A stretch of DNA of 64,000 nucleotides. It comes from Bacillota bacterium (GTDB taxonomy: Bacteria; Bacillota; Clostridia; Acetivibrionales; DTU013). Position numbers and translations under genes: made by a program. Of the stretch, positions 25,061-33,870 are shown piece by piece. The notes beneath the pieces are model-generated. The model saw only the letters and a list, made by a program, of their open reading frames with translations. It was not told the origin of the DNA and made no database searches. The first letter of the stretch is position 1, and each line of letters begins with the position of its first letter. The stretch lies in contig JAEYON010000055.1 in the NCBI GenBank assembly GCA_023411645.1, forward strand, positions 18,922 to 82,921, given 5' to 3'.

Positions 25061-26023
25061 ATGGTACAGCCGTATGATATGAGTCTTGATGAACTGAAGA
25101 GGTATAAGCCTGAGCTTACCAGACAACCGGACTTTGATGAATTCTGGGCATCGACAAAAAAAGAGCTGGGGGAAGTAGATCTTTACTGGCGGCTGACGCC
25201 ATATCAGTATCCGGCTAAGGGCGTCAATGTGTATAGGATCACCTTCAAAGGGTTTATGAATGCGCAAATTGATGGTTGGTTTGCAATTCCTGTTGGAACG
25301 GAGAAATACCCAGGAATAGTTGCCTACCATGGTTATAATTGGGCGATGGACGGATGCATTCATGATACTGTCAATATGGCGCTGCATGGGTACGCAGTCC
25401 TGCAGATGCTCGTACGCGGGCAGCAGGGCAATAGTGTTGATAATGTTATCACATCTCATGGAAATAATGCAGGCTGGATGGCCAAGGGTATTCTGTCAAA
25501 GGAAGAATACTATTACCGGGCTGTTTATATGGATAGTGTGCGTGCTGTAGAAGTACTTGCAGATATGGATTGTGTTGATAAGAACAGGATTGGTGTGATG
25601 GGGGGCAGCCAGGGAGGAGCTTTGACTCTTGCCACCGCGGCTCTTTCAGATATACCAAAGGTTGCAGTTGCGATTTATCCTTATCTGTGCCATTTCAACA
25701 GGGCAATAGATATTACTCCGCAAATGCCCTATGGCGAAATCAATGATTTTTTCCGAAGAAATTCTGATCCAGCTATTGAGGAAAGGGCAAAGAGAACCCT
25801 TTCATATTTCGATATCATGAATCATGCCGGAAACATCAAGTGTCCTGTTCTGATAGCATCCGGCCTGGTGGATGAAATTACGCCACCGTCTACAATATTT
25901 GCGGCATACAATCACATGAGCTGTCCAAAGGATATCGCCGTATTCCGGTACTTTGGCCATGAACATATACCCGGCTTTGTAGAGAAGCATCTCGGTATGC
26001 TTATGAAGCATCTGCAGCCTTAG
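25061..26023 (+). CDS. Acetyl-xylan-esterase/cephalosporin-C-deacetylase-like hydrolase
   Basis: This 320-residue alpha/beta hydrolase of the AXE1 family (carbohydrate esterase 7 type) removes acetyl groups from short xylo-oligosaccharides and other small esters. The nucleophile is Ser183 in GGSQGG, the acid Asp271 in GLVDEITPP, and the base His is in FGHEH (300-302). RGQQG (119-123) is the family oxyanion-region motif. No signal peptide is present, so it is cytoplasmic as usual for this family. GGAGGG before ATG 25061 fixes the start. An in-frame extension to 25016 overlaps the previous stop and is not used. Confidence 0.9.
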   Translation: MVQPYDMSLDELKRYKPELTRQPDFDEFWASTKKELGEVDLYWRLTPYQYPAKGVNVYRITFKGFMNAQIDGWFAIPVGTEKYPGIVAYHGYNWAMDGCIHDTVNMALHGYAVLQMLVRGQQGNSVDNVITSHGNNAGWMAKGILSKEEYYYRAVYMDSVRAVEVLADMDCVDKNRIGVMGGSQGGALTLATAALSDIPKVAVAIYPYLCHFNRAIDITPQMPYGEINDFFRRNSDPAIEERAKRTLSYFDIMNHAGNIKCPVLIASGLVDEITPPSTIFAAYNHMSCPKDIAVFRYFGHEHIPGFVEKHLGMLMKHLQP

Positions 26024-26035
26024 AGCTGCAGATGC
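26008..26035 (+). terminator. Hairpin overlapping the esterase stop codon
   Basis: GCATCTGCAG (26008-26017) and CTGCAGATGC (26026-26035) form a perfect 10-bp stem. The stop codon TAG lies in the loop. The tail is AT-rich without a clean T-run. Confidence 0.55.
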
Positions 26036-26139
26036 ATTGATATAAAATCCTGTTTTAAACCTGTGTTGCTTTGATTCGTTTTGCAGACTGCGTCGTTTTC
26101 ATTCGTTTCGTGGTCTGCATTTCTTTACGTCTAATGAAT

Positions 26140-26167
26140 TTGACAATGTTTCTGTTTCAGTTATACT
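26140..26167 (+). promoter_or_regulatory. Sigma-A promoter of the DMT exporter gene
   Basis: TTGACA (26140-26145), 16-base spacer, TATACT (26162-26167), about 43 bases before the TTG start codon. Confidence 0.7.
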
Positions 26168-26209
26168 AGAGCTGTTGCGCAAATAATACTTGACGGAATG
26201 GTGATCTGA

Positions 26210-27097
26210 TTGAAAAAAATTTTTGAACTAAAGGAAAGACCGAAGGCAATTCTTTATCTTGCTATTACTGCAGCACTCTGGAGTATTGGGGGACTACTAA
26301 TAAAATCGGTAAATTCCAACCCATTGGCTATCGCTGGAGTGAGGAGCGGCATTTCAGCTATCATATTACTATTGGCAACCGGGAAGCCGAAATTTAACTG
26401 GTCCTTCCCACAAATCGGAGCTGCGATTTGTTATTCGGCGACGGTTCTGTTATTTGTCGCCGCAAATAAAAACACGACGGCTGCAAATGCCATACTTATT
26501 CAATATACCGCGCCAGTATATGTTGCACTACTGGGGGCATGGTTGTTGAAGGAGAAGGTAAGGCTTCTGGATTGGTTCACTATTGTTCTTGCCATAGGCG
26601 GTATGCTGCTGTTCTTTTTGGATGATATCAGTATGGAGGGCATGTTTGGCAATATACTTGCGGCTGTTAGCGGCCTTGCCTTTGCTATGTTTACAATTTT
26701 TATGAGAATGCAGAAGGACGGATCTCCCATCGAGTCTGTATTGTTGGGTAACATTCTGACTGCTGTTATAGGCGTACCCTTTTTATTTCGGAATGTACCT
26801 GATGGGAAGGGATGGCTCTGTCTTGCCGTATTGGGGGTTGTTCAGCTTGGGCTGCCCTATATCCTATATTCAAAAGCCATCAAGCATGTTACAGCGCTTG
26901 AAGCAACATTGATCCCGATAATTGAGCCTATTCTCAACCCTGTATGGGTGTTTCTGGCACTGGGAGAAACCCCGGGGAAATGGGCGGTTATCGGCGGAAT
27001 TGTTGTCATTGTTGTCGTTACAGGCAGATGCCTGATATCAATACGATCACTTCAGGAAAAACCAGAACAACTGAATCATGGGGCACTTGAGAGCTAG
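26210..27097 (+). CDS. EamA/DMT-family exporter
   Basis: This 295-residue protein has ten predicted membrane helices arranged as two EamA repeats (about 14-140 and 150-280), the drug/metabolite transporter fold. IQYTAPVYVALLGAWLLKEK and the matching LIPIIEPILNPVWVFLALGE segment are the typical repeat ends. Members export amino acids, sugars or metabolites, and the substrate is unknown here. The start is TTG with a weak GGTGAT upstream. It has its own promoter. Confidence 0.88.
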   Translation: MKKIFELKERPKAILYLAITAALWSIGGLLIKSVNSNPLAIAGVRSGISAIILLLATGKPKFNWSFPQIGAAICYSATVLLFVAANKNTTAANAILIQYTAPVYVALLGAWLLKEKVRLLDWFTIVLAIGGMLLFFLDDISMEGMFGNILAAVSGLAFAMFTIFMRMQKDGSPIESVLLGNILTAVIGVPFLFRNVPDGKGWLCLAVLGVVQLGLPYILYSKAIKHVTALEATLIPIIEPILNPVWVFLALGETPGKWAVIGGIVVIVVVTGRCLISIRSLQEKPEQLNHGALES

Positions 27098-27181
27098 CAG
27101 AAAGACACCCTATACTTAGACTAAAGCATTGACATTTATTTAACAATATTTTTGATTATATTTTGACTAGGGGGAGATCAC

Positions 27182-28114
27182 ATGAGCAGCTTTGAAAACC
27201 TACGAATTGTCGATAATTTTTATCAGACCTCTGCATTTTTTCCGATGCCTACTGTTTTGATTGGTACGTTAACCGAAACAGGCATGACGACCCTTGGTTC
27301 TTATTCACTGGTGCAGCCATATTATGTGGCCGGCAAGGATTATTACGCCATGCTGCTGTGCTGCCGAAACTCATCTAATACTGCCCAAAATATTTTACGC
27401 AATGGTAAATGTAGTATTAACTTCATTCCCGATGATAGAAAATATTTCAAAGAAGCCGTTCGAATTGGTTTTCCGGGTGATACACCAGAGGAAAAGATGA
27501 AAAACTGTCTTTTTACTTTGGAAGAAGGTCTAATGACTGAAAACAATCCTTCCGAAAAATATCCGAAGGTTGTAGCCGAATCATTTCAGGTAATGGAGTG
27601 TACTTGGATGAGTCATCTCGACAACGCTCAAAATGATGCACCCGGGAAACTGGACGGATATCCGCCGCCGTATCATGACTTCAATGGCATTACATCAGAG
27701 TTCGGTGCTCATTTTATTTTACGCATCGACAAAATTCTGATGAAATCCAAATATCGTAATACCATCATCAATGGTGTATCGGCCAAGGGATTTCCCCGGG
27801 TGCCTGTGGATTACGGTTACCGTGACTCGAAAAACTTCTGGTATACCCGTTTTAGGAGACCTCTGGCCGAGCTGCTTCCGGTAAGAGAAGGCAGCATTCA
27901 ATCGGTGCGCTACGCAGCTGATCGTATTGATGACAAGATCACCTTCACCGACGAGGCCTGTGCGAAGCTGGTTAAAGTACCTCGAATCTTTCTGAATACG
28001 GCGTTAAAGGGCTGTGTTGCCTGGGCAAGGGAAAATGGAGTGGATCGCATTGAAGCAGAGCACATGGATATCATCAACGATAAACGTTCCAGGGAAAAGC
28101 AGGGAAAAAAATAA
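27182..28114 (+). CDS. Flavin-reductase-like protein with C-terminal PCP_red domain
   Basis: In this 310-residue protein, residues about 15-200 look like an FMN-binding flavin-reductase/split-barrel domain, with PMPTVLIGT near the start. The C-terminal 58 residues (253-310) match the small PCP_red domain first seen at the end of protochlorophyllide reductase ChlB: TDEACAKLVKVPRIF followed by AWARENGVDRIE. PCP_red is often appended to redox or metal-binding proteins and its own role is unclear. GGGGGAG precedes the ATG. It heads a three-gene operon with an NAD(P)-binding protein and a membrane DUF1295-type protein, suggesting reduction of a hydrophobic or cofactor-like substrate. Confidence 0.7.
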   Translation: MSSFENLRIVDNFYQTSAFFPMPTVLIGTLTETGMTTLGSYSLVQPYYVAGKDYYAMLLCCRNSSNTAQNILRNGKCSINFIPDDRKYFKEAVRIGFPGDTPEEKMKNCLFTLEEGLMTENNPSEKYPKVVAESFQVMECTWMSHLDNAQNDAPGKLDGYPPPYHDFNGITSEFGAHFILRIDKILMKSKYRNTIINGVSAKGFPRVPVDYGYRDSKNFWYTRFRRPLAELLPVREGSIQSVRYAADRIDDKITFTDEACAKLVKVPRIFLNTALKGCVAWARENGVDRIEAEHMDIINDKRSREKQGKK

Positions 28115-28139
28115 CTTAACATAATAAGGGGAGAGGACT

Positions 28140-28997
28140 ATGAAAATTGTTCTTGCAGGTGCTTTTGGTAAGCTGGGAAGTGATATTTTAAGAGCACTGG
28201 TACGTGAAGGTCATACTGTTGTTGCTGCGGATCTGGTGATACGTGATATCCCTGAAATTGAGGGGAAATATTCTGCAAAAAAGCTGGATGTGACTGATGC
28301 CAAGTCCCTGGAAGGTCTGTGTGATGGTATGGATGCTGTCATTACCACAGTAGGACTAACTGCCACCTCAGCTACCCTTACCAACTATGAAATTGACTAT
28401 CAGGGAAATTTGAATTTATTAAATGAGGCTAAGCGTGCCGGTGTGAAGAAGTTTGCCTATATCTCGGTCATCAAGGCTGACTCCGATAGAACTGTCCCCA
28501 TGCTCCATGCCAAGGCAATGCTTGAAGATGAATTAAAGAAAAGTGGTATTCCCTATGTAATTTTTCGACCAACCGGCTACTTTTATGACATAGCTAAAGT
28601 ATTTATGCCCATGATTGCGAAAGGTGAGGTGACCTTACTGGGCAATAAGGCAGTCTGCGCCAATGTAATAGACACCGCCGATCTTGCCGACTTCATTGTA
28701 TTGCATATAAATGATGAAAATAAAACTTACGATGTAGGCGGTACCGAAACCTATAGCTATGAGGAAATAGCCAATATGTTTTTTGAAGCAGCAGGTAAGC
28801 CTCCGGTTATCAATCGAGCTCCCGAGTGGCTGTTTACTGCACTGGCCTTCATTAACAAGTTAAAAAAGAATGGCAAGGAAGCCATCATTCGTTTTTCTAA
28901 GTGGACACTGACCCATGACCTGGTAGGCGACAACAAATATGGCAGACTTAGCTTCAAAGAGTATGTTAAGAGCTGTTATAGCGGAGGTGCTAAATAA
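28140..28997 (+). CDS. NAD(P)-binding atypical SDR (NmrA/NAD(P)H-binding family)
   Basis: This is a 285-residue extended or atypical short-chain dehydrogenase. The N-terminal GAFGKLG motif (7-13) corresponds to the GxxGxxG dinucleotide site. VIFRPTGYFYD is characteristic of the NmrA-like/complex-I-subunit-like branch, where the usual YxxxK may be missing or altered. GGGGAG precedes the ATG. Its stop overlaps the start of the next gene (TAATG), so translation is coupled. It likely performs or regulates a redox step with the neighbours. Confidence 0.82.
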   Translation: MKIVLAGAFGKLGSDILRALVREGHTVVAADLVIRDIPEIEGKYSAKKLDVTDAKSLEGLCDGMDAVITTVGLTATSATLTNYEIDYQGNLNLLNEAKRAGVKKFAYISVIKADSDRTVPMLHAKAMLEDELKKSGIPYVIFRPTGYFYDIAKVFMPMIAKGEVTLLGNKAVCANVIDTADLADFIVLHINDENKTYDVGGTETYSYEEIANMFFEAAGKPPVINRAPEWLFTALAFINKLKKNGKEAIIRFSKWTLTHDLVGDNKYGRLSFKEYVKSCYSGGAK

Positions 28998-29821
28998 TGA
29001 GTTTTTCCGAGGCCTGGACAATTGCCTTTCCCCAGTCATTGTTAATTATTGCTATAGTATGCGCTGCGTTGTCCTCTGTAGGTTTCTATAAATTTGTATA
29101 TTTTCTTTCAATAGGATATGGATTTGCAATTGCCGGAAGTGGCATAGCACTACTGGCTCTTTACAGCTCTGTAATGAGAATACCAATGATACTCCTCTGT
29201 GTTCTTTTAATTGCGTATGGTATTCGGCTCAGCGGATATTTGCTGGTGCGTGAAATCAAAAGCGCCACATACCGTAAAACACTTAGTGAAGCGGCAGGTA
29301 GTGAAAAACCCATGCCTATTTTTGTTAAGGCTGTTATATGGATAGCATGTTTTCTAATGTATACCTGTCAGGTATCTCCTGTACTTTACCGCCTGGAAGC
29401 GAACTCAGAAGGTGATGTAATTCCTGTAGTAAGTGTAATAATTATGACATTTGCTCTAATTATCGAAACCTTAGCAGATCATCAAAAAACTGAGGCTAAA
29501 AAGGTGAATTCAAATCGGTTTTGCGATACTGGATTATATAAAATTGTCCGCTGTCCCAATTACCTGGGTGAAGTATTGTTCTGGACAGGTGTATTGATTT
29601 CGGGTTTTGGTGTATTACAGGGCGCGGTTCAATGGGTTATCGCTATCTTTGGTTACATTTTACTTGTATATGTCATGTTCAGCGGCGCCAAGCGACTTGA
29701 GGGGCGACAGAATAAAAATTATGGTACTGATCCTGAGTATCAGGCTTATGTAAAGAAAACCCCCATATTATTGCCACTAATGCCCTTATACTCACTGCAG
29801 AAGTTTGATTTCATCAAATGA
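28997..29821 (+). CDS. DUF1295/steroid 5-alpha-reductase-like membrane protein
   Basis: This 274-residue protein has about six or seven membrane segments. It has the C-terminal signature of DUF1295/isoprenylcysteine-methyltransferase-like/steroid reductase-fold proteins: RCPNYLGEVLFWTG, and further on GTDPEYQAYVKKTP. Such proteins use NADPH or SAM on lipids or sterol-like molecules. The start overlaps the previous stop by one base. Together with the SDR and flavin-reductase-like genes, it suggests a membrane-linked reduction pathway. Confidence 0.82.
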   Translation: MSFSEAWTIAFPQSLLIIAIVCAALSSVGFYKFVYFLSIGYGFAIAGSGIALLALYSSVMRIPMILLCVLLIAYGIRLSGYLLVREIKSATYRKTLSEAAGSEKPMPIFVKAVIWIACFLMYTCQVSPVLYRLEANSEGDVIPVVSVIIMTFALIIETLADHQKTEAKKVNSNRFCDTGLYKIVRCPNYLGEVLFWTGVLISGFGVLQGAVQWVIAIFGYILLVYVMFSGAKRLEGRQNKNYGTDPEYQAYVKKTPILLPLMPLYSLQKFDFIK

Positions 29822-29850
29822 ATTCTTTGTTTAGTTATATAAATCGCTGA

Positions 29851-29878
29851 AGGATGTCACAGATGCTTGTGACATCCT
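29851..29878 (+). terminator. Hairpin after the redox operon
   Basis: AGGATGTCACA (29851-29861) pairs perfectly with TGTGACATCCT (29868-29878), loop GATGCT. The tail GTCGG is not T-rich, so termination strength is unsure. Confidence 0.55.
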
Positions 29879-29911
29879 GTCGGTAGAATGCCGGTATTGG
29901 CTTATCCAATA

Positions 29912-29945
29912 AAATACCGCAAGCCCTGAGAGGCTTGCGGTATTT
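29912..29945 (-). terminator. Rho-independent terminator of tRNA-Arg
   Basis: A 14-bp perfect stem (29912-29925 with 29932-29945) ends in TTTTATT when read on the minus strand, directly after the tRNA CCA end. Confidence 0.85.
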
Positions 29946-30021
29946 GGTACGCCCGACACGATTCGAACGTGCGACCTGCGGTTTAGGAAACCGACGCTCT
30001 ATCCTACTGAGCTACGGGCGC
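29945..30021 (-). tRNA. tRNA-Arg (anticodon CCT)
   Basis: Read on the minus strand it gives a complete 77-base cloverleaf. The acceptor GCGCCCG pairs with CGGGCGT (G-T at the first pair), the D-arm is GCTC/GAGC, the anticodon loop is TTCCTAA with anticodon CCT, the T-arm has GTTCGAATC, and discriminator A plus CCA are encoded. CCT decodes AGG arginine codons. It has its own promoter at 30055-30083 and terminator, so it is a single-gene transcription unit. Confidence 0.95.
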
Positions 30022-30054
30022 GTGTAAAATTTCATTTTGAACTGAGGCGTAATA

Positions 30055-30083
30055 ATTGTACAATGAAAAGTTGGCTTTGTCAA
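30055..30083 (-). promoter_or_regulatory. Sigma-A promoter of tRNA-Arg
   Basis: On the minus strand TTGACA (30083-30078), 17-base spacer, TACAAT (30060-30055), 34 bases before the tRNA 5' end. Confidence 0.8.
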
Positions 30084-30244
30084 CCCCGATGAAAACGCTG
30101 ATAACCCCGCTAAAACGTTGATTTTTGAAGCTTTATATGCGTGTCCAAAACGTCCTGTAATGCTTTGCAGCCGACCAGGAAGCATTATCTGAAATGGAAC
30201 TGACTACACCATAATAATTACACAGGCAGCAATTACCAGTGGGT

Positions 30245-30271
30245 TAACAACATGAAGCTGTTTGCCGATAA
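30245..30271 (+). promoter_or_regulatory. Possible sigma-D (motility) promoter of the FN3-SLH gene
   Basis: TAAC (30245-30248), 15 bases, GCCGATAA (30264-30271). The Bacillus SigD consensus is TAAA-N15-GCCGATAT, so each box differs at one position while spacing is exact. It lies 30 bases before the start codon. No sigma-A-type promoter is obvious in the 280-base gap. The rest of the gap (30084-30244) shows nothing I recognise. Confidence 0.4.
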
Positions 30272-30301
30272 ATAAACTGAGATATGCTTTGGGGGGATAG
30301 T

Positions 30302-33300
30302 ATGAGTTTCTATAACAATGAAAACATGGAATATACGGCTGTACATGAAAGGCCTGACAGATTTGTTATATTAAAACCGCTTCTGCTTCTGCTGCTTGTC
30401 ATTGGGATGTTTTTGATCATGTCGAATGGGGCATACGCGATGAGCCTGACGGCCTTTCCGGCCAGCCCGGATACTGATACTCAGATTAGGCTGGACTGGT
30501 CCTCTGTCAATGGAACTGAAGCGTATCGGCTCAAGTGGCGCAATGCTGCAAGTACCGTTACCGGACAGGTGGATATACCAGTCAATTTGACACTGGATCC
30601 ATTGACCTACACTGTTTCAGGACTTGATGAGCAGACAGCTTACTACTTTACAATAGAAGCATACTCCGATACGGGATTTACAACCAAGCTTGATGCGCAG
30701 ACAGTACCGGCCTCCACAACAGCTATCATAAGTCCGTACAATGTTAAAGCCGTTTATAATATTAATACCTGCAAGGCTATACTAACATGGAATGCATCTG
30801 CATTGACTTCAAGCTGCAGCATCTCCCGTTATGATTTATCTGGTAATTTCATAGATGAATTACCGGCGGACACAATAACCGGTACATCTATTGAGGAAAC
30901 TGGGTCGGATTACGTCATTTATACTGTGAAGGCATTAGGGAGCGGGGGGCAGGAATCAGCTCACTCTGAAGAGACATGGATACTGCCGATCGCAGCACCG
31001 TATATACAAATAGAGAGACTTGAAGGTACCGTTCAGATCTTCTCAAATACGCAAACACCATTATTTTTCTTCAGTCTGCATAGATCTAAATGGAATAATA
31101 CGACCTCTGCATGGGGTCCATGGGAGGAAATCAGCAGTTCATTCCCCGATGAAGGATACTTTGATCATTTTTCCAGCGGCGGAAAATACCGATACAGACT
31201 GGAAGCAGAATATAGCGGATACATTGGCTACAGTAATACCACTGAATATGTAAATGGCCTTGCCGGACCCTCGGATTTAACATTAAGGGTCTCCGGACCA
31301 GGGAGCATTGATCTGGAATGGACGAATGCGCCGGGGAATGATGCTGACACAAAGATCTTTCGCAAGATCGGAAGCGGTGACTATAAAGAGATCGCTACTG
31401 TCGGTAATACCATTGAGTCTTACACCGACGCGGTAGTCGTTGCTGCCGGTACGGTCTATGAATATGCGGTGATGGTTTACGAATCTCAAAATAATTATTC
31501 TCTTCAGGCAAATGCAAGCATCATCCCGGCCATACCGGCGGCGCCGACAGCTCTGCGAGCTGATCTTTCCTCTACTTCGGGGATAACTCTTACCTGGACG
31601 GATAACGCAGACAACGAAGATGAGTTTATAATAGAAAGAATGACAAGCCCGGGAGCATATGTGGCATTATCGCCTACCGTGGCTGCAAAGGCAGGAACCG
31701 GAACCACCGTGACATATCTGGATGAGAATGTTACGCCGGGAAATACCTACATTTACCGGGTTCGTTCCTCAAATGCCCTTGGCCGTTCATCATACTCCAA
31801 TGAAGTGACAGTCAGTGCGTGGGATACTGTTGCACCGGCTGCGCTGACCGTTACACCTGTTTCCTCCACCCGTCTGGATCTGGCCTGGAGCTATACCGGA
31901 ACATTGACCTACAATACCGTTATTGAGCGAAAAACCGGCACCACCGGCACATGGACGACGATCTATACAGCGCCCCGAGGCGTTCTAAAATACAGCGATA
32001 CCGGCTTATCACCAAACACACAGTATTTCTACCGGATCAGAAAATCATTGGGGCCAAATGCCACGGGGATTGCCTATCCGAATAATGAAATCGGTATCGG
32101 CGCTTATACGCGACTGGGTAATTTAAAGCTGTCGGGAGAGGCTGTCTCCGGAAATAGTATTCGTCTCTCCTGGACGGGTAACACCTTTGCGGATGTTATC
32201 ATTGAAAGGAAAATGTCCAGTGGGAGCTTTAGTGTGCTTACAACTGTCAGCGCGAATACAAATAGTTGGACTGACGATACGGGACTGGTTCCCGGTGCTT
32301 CATATACGTACAGGCTAAAGTCGAAGACGGCGACTAATGAATCTTTGTACTCCAATGAATACACAGTCCAGAACTTCTATCTTGACTCGCCATCAAGCCT
32401 TAGCGCAACCGTTGATACCGCAGGATCTATCACGCTGGACTGGACGGATAATTCACGGGATGAGACAGGCTTTGAGATATGGAGACATACGTACGGTACA
32501 AGTGAATACATTCTTTATGCAACAGTGGGTCAGAATGTCACTACATTTACAGATACAAAACTTACAAGGGGGATCCAGTATTATTATAAGGTGAGGGCTT
32601 ATATTGCAGCGGAGAGCAGCTATTCGTCTTTTTCGAATACAGCCTCAACCGGGATTGGTTTGATCAACCCTCCGTCTGACCTAAGTTACACATATGTATC
32701 AACCACCAGAGCTACATTGAAATGGAAGGATAACTCATCTGATGAGAATGGCTTTCAGATAGAGCGGAAAATTGGGATTGACGGTGAGTGGAGAGTGATA
32801 TACTGGGCATCCAGAAATTCAACGTCTTATACTGTTAGCAATCTGGACCCTAATATAGATTACTATTTCAGGGTGCGCGCATATACTTATTCCGGAAACG
32901 CCAGCTCAGTGAGCGAGGAAATACTGGTAAGCACCGCTTTGCCAACTGCGCCATCCAATGTTTCAGCTATATCAGTTGCAATGTCACAGGTTAAAATAAC
33001 ATGGCAGGACAATTCTGATAATGAAAAGGGGTTCAGGATACTGCGCAGACCATCGACCAGCTCTACTTTTACCGCTCTGGCAACGGTCGGCAAAGATACC
33101 ACAGTTTATTTTGATAATTCGGTAGTATACGGGAAGCAATACTATTATAAAGTAGCTTCATACAACGACACAGGTTCATCTGAAAGCACTGCGACAGTTG
33201 TGGCAGTAAAGGCGAGTACAAAATCGAACTTTACAGACCTCGCCGGTGTTTCCTGGGCAAAGGATGCTATAGAAAACCTCGCCGGGCTTGGCATAATTCA

Positions 33301-33778
33301 GGGGGTAACAGACAAAGTATTCGCACCGAACAGTACGATAACCAAAGCAGAGTTCACGACAATTGTTGTAAGAGCTTTTGGACTTGAAACAGCTCCAATC
33401 GGCAGCCTGGCAGATGTCAGATCGGATAAATGGTACTATAAGAATGTCATGATCGCAGAGAATCTAGGGGTAATTGCGGGAGATGCCAACAACCGGTTCT
33501 ATCCGGAGGCCGCGATCACCCGTGAGGAAATATGCATGATGCTGTTTAAGGCACTACAGGTCACTGAGAAGAACTTTACCATTCACGATAATTCAAAACT
33601 GGAGAAATTCATAGACAAGAATAACATTTCACCGGCATCAGTGTCGGGCATGGCGACACTGGTGGGAGAGGGTGTCATCGAAGGATTGCCGGGAAATATC
33701 ATCGGTCCGAAGTACACGGCAACGAGAGCACAGGCTGCCGTACTTGTATACAGGACATTGAGTAAAATTATGGAGTAA
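30302..33778 (+). CDS. Giant surface protein: about ten fibronectin type III repeats plus three SLH motifs
   Basis: This 1158-residue exported protein has a hydrophobic signal segment (about 20-42) ending in AYA. About ten FN3-like repeats follow (about 45-970), each with the LxWTDN...DExGFxIER and YxxxVRA patterns, strongest in repeats 5 and 8-10. Three SLH motifs (about 975-1158) should anchor it to secondary cell-wall polymer. No catalytic domain is seen, so it is a structural, adhesive or spacer protein of the S-layer. The frame opens at 30284, but the GGGGGG ribosome binding site lies inside it and fixes ATG 30302. A SigD-like promoter upstream would link it to motile cells. Confidence 0.9.
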   Translation: MSFYNNENMEYTAVHERPDRFVILKPLLLLLLVIGMFLIMSNGAYAMSLTAFPASPDTDTQIRLDWSSVNGTEAYRLKWRNAASTVTGQVDIPVNLTLDPLTYTVSGLDEQTAYYFTIEAYSDTGFTTKLDAQTVPASTTAIISPYNVKAVYNINTCKAILTWNASALTSSCSISRYDLSGNFIDELPADTITGTSIEETGSDYVIYTVKALGSGGQESAHSEETWILPIAAPYIQIERLEGTVQIFSNTQTPLFFFSLHRSKWNNTTSAWGPWEEISSSFPDEGYFDHFSSGGKYRYRLEAEYSGYIGYSNTTEYVNGLAGPSDLTLRVSGPGSIDLEWTNAPGNDADTKIFRKIGSGDYKEIATVGNTIESYTDAVVVAAGTVYEYAVMVYESQNNYSLQANASIIPAIPAAPTALRADLSSTSGITLTWTDNADNEDEFIIERMTSPGAYVALSPTVAAKAGTGTTVTYLDENVTPGNTYIYRVRSSNALGRSSYSNEVTVSAWDTVAPAALTVTPVSSTRLDLAWSYTGTLTYNTVIERKTGTTGTWTTIYTAPRGVLKYSDTGLSPNTQYFYRIRKSLGPNATGIAYPNNEIGIGAYTRLGNLKLSGEAVSGNSIRLSWTGNTFADVIIERKMSSGSFSVLTTVSANTNSWTDDTGLVPGASYTYRLKSKTATNESLYSNEYTVQNFYLDSPSSLSATVDTAGSITLDWTDNSRDETGFEIWRHTYGTSEYILYATVGQNVTTFTDTKLTRGIQYYYKVRAYIAAESSYSSFSNTASTGIGLINPPSDLSYTYVSTTRATLKWKDNSSDENGFQIERKIGIDGEWRVIYWASRNSTSYTVSNLDPNIDYYFRVRAYTYSGNASSVSEEILVSTALPTAPSNVSAISVAMSQVKITWQDNSDNEKGFRILRRPSTSSTFTALATVGKDTTVYFDNSVVYGKQYYYKVASYNDTGSSESTATVVAVKASTKSNFTDLAGVSWAKDAIENLAGLGIIQGVTDKVFAPNSTITKAEFTTIVVRAFGLETAPIGSLADVRSDKWYYKNVMIAENLGVIAGDANNRFYPEAAITREEICMMLFKALQVTEKNFTIHDNSKLEKFIDKNNISPASVSGMATLVGEGVIEGLPGNIIGPKYTATRAQAAVLVYRTLSKIME

Positions 33779-33787
33779 ATAAACGAA

Positions 33788-33812
33788 TGCCGACCGGGGT
33801 TATTGGTCGGCA
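33788..33812 (+). terminator. Hairpin after the FN3-SLH gene
   Basis: TGCCGACC (33788-33795) and GGTCGGCA (33805-33812) form a perfect 8-bp stem 10 bases after the stop. There is no T-run on either strand. Confidence 0.5.
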
Positions 33813-33870
33813 CATTACAGCAAATGGTTAGTAAGGTTGCAATGAAAGACATATGACAGACTAAAGCTTG

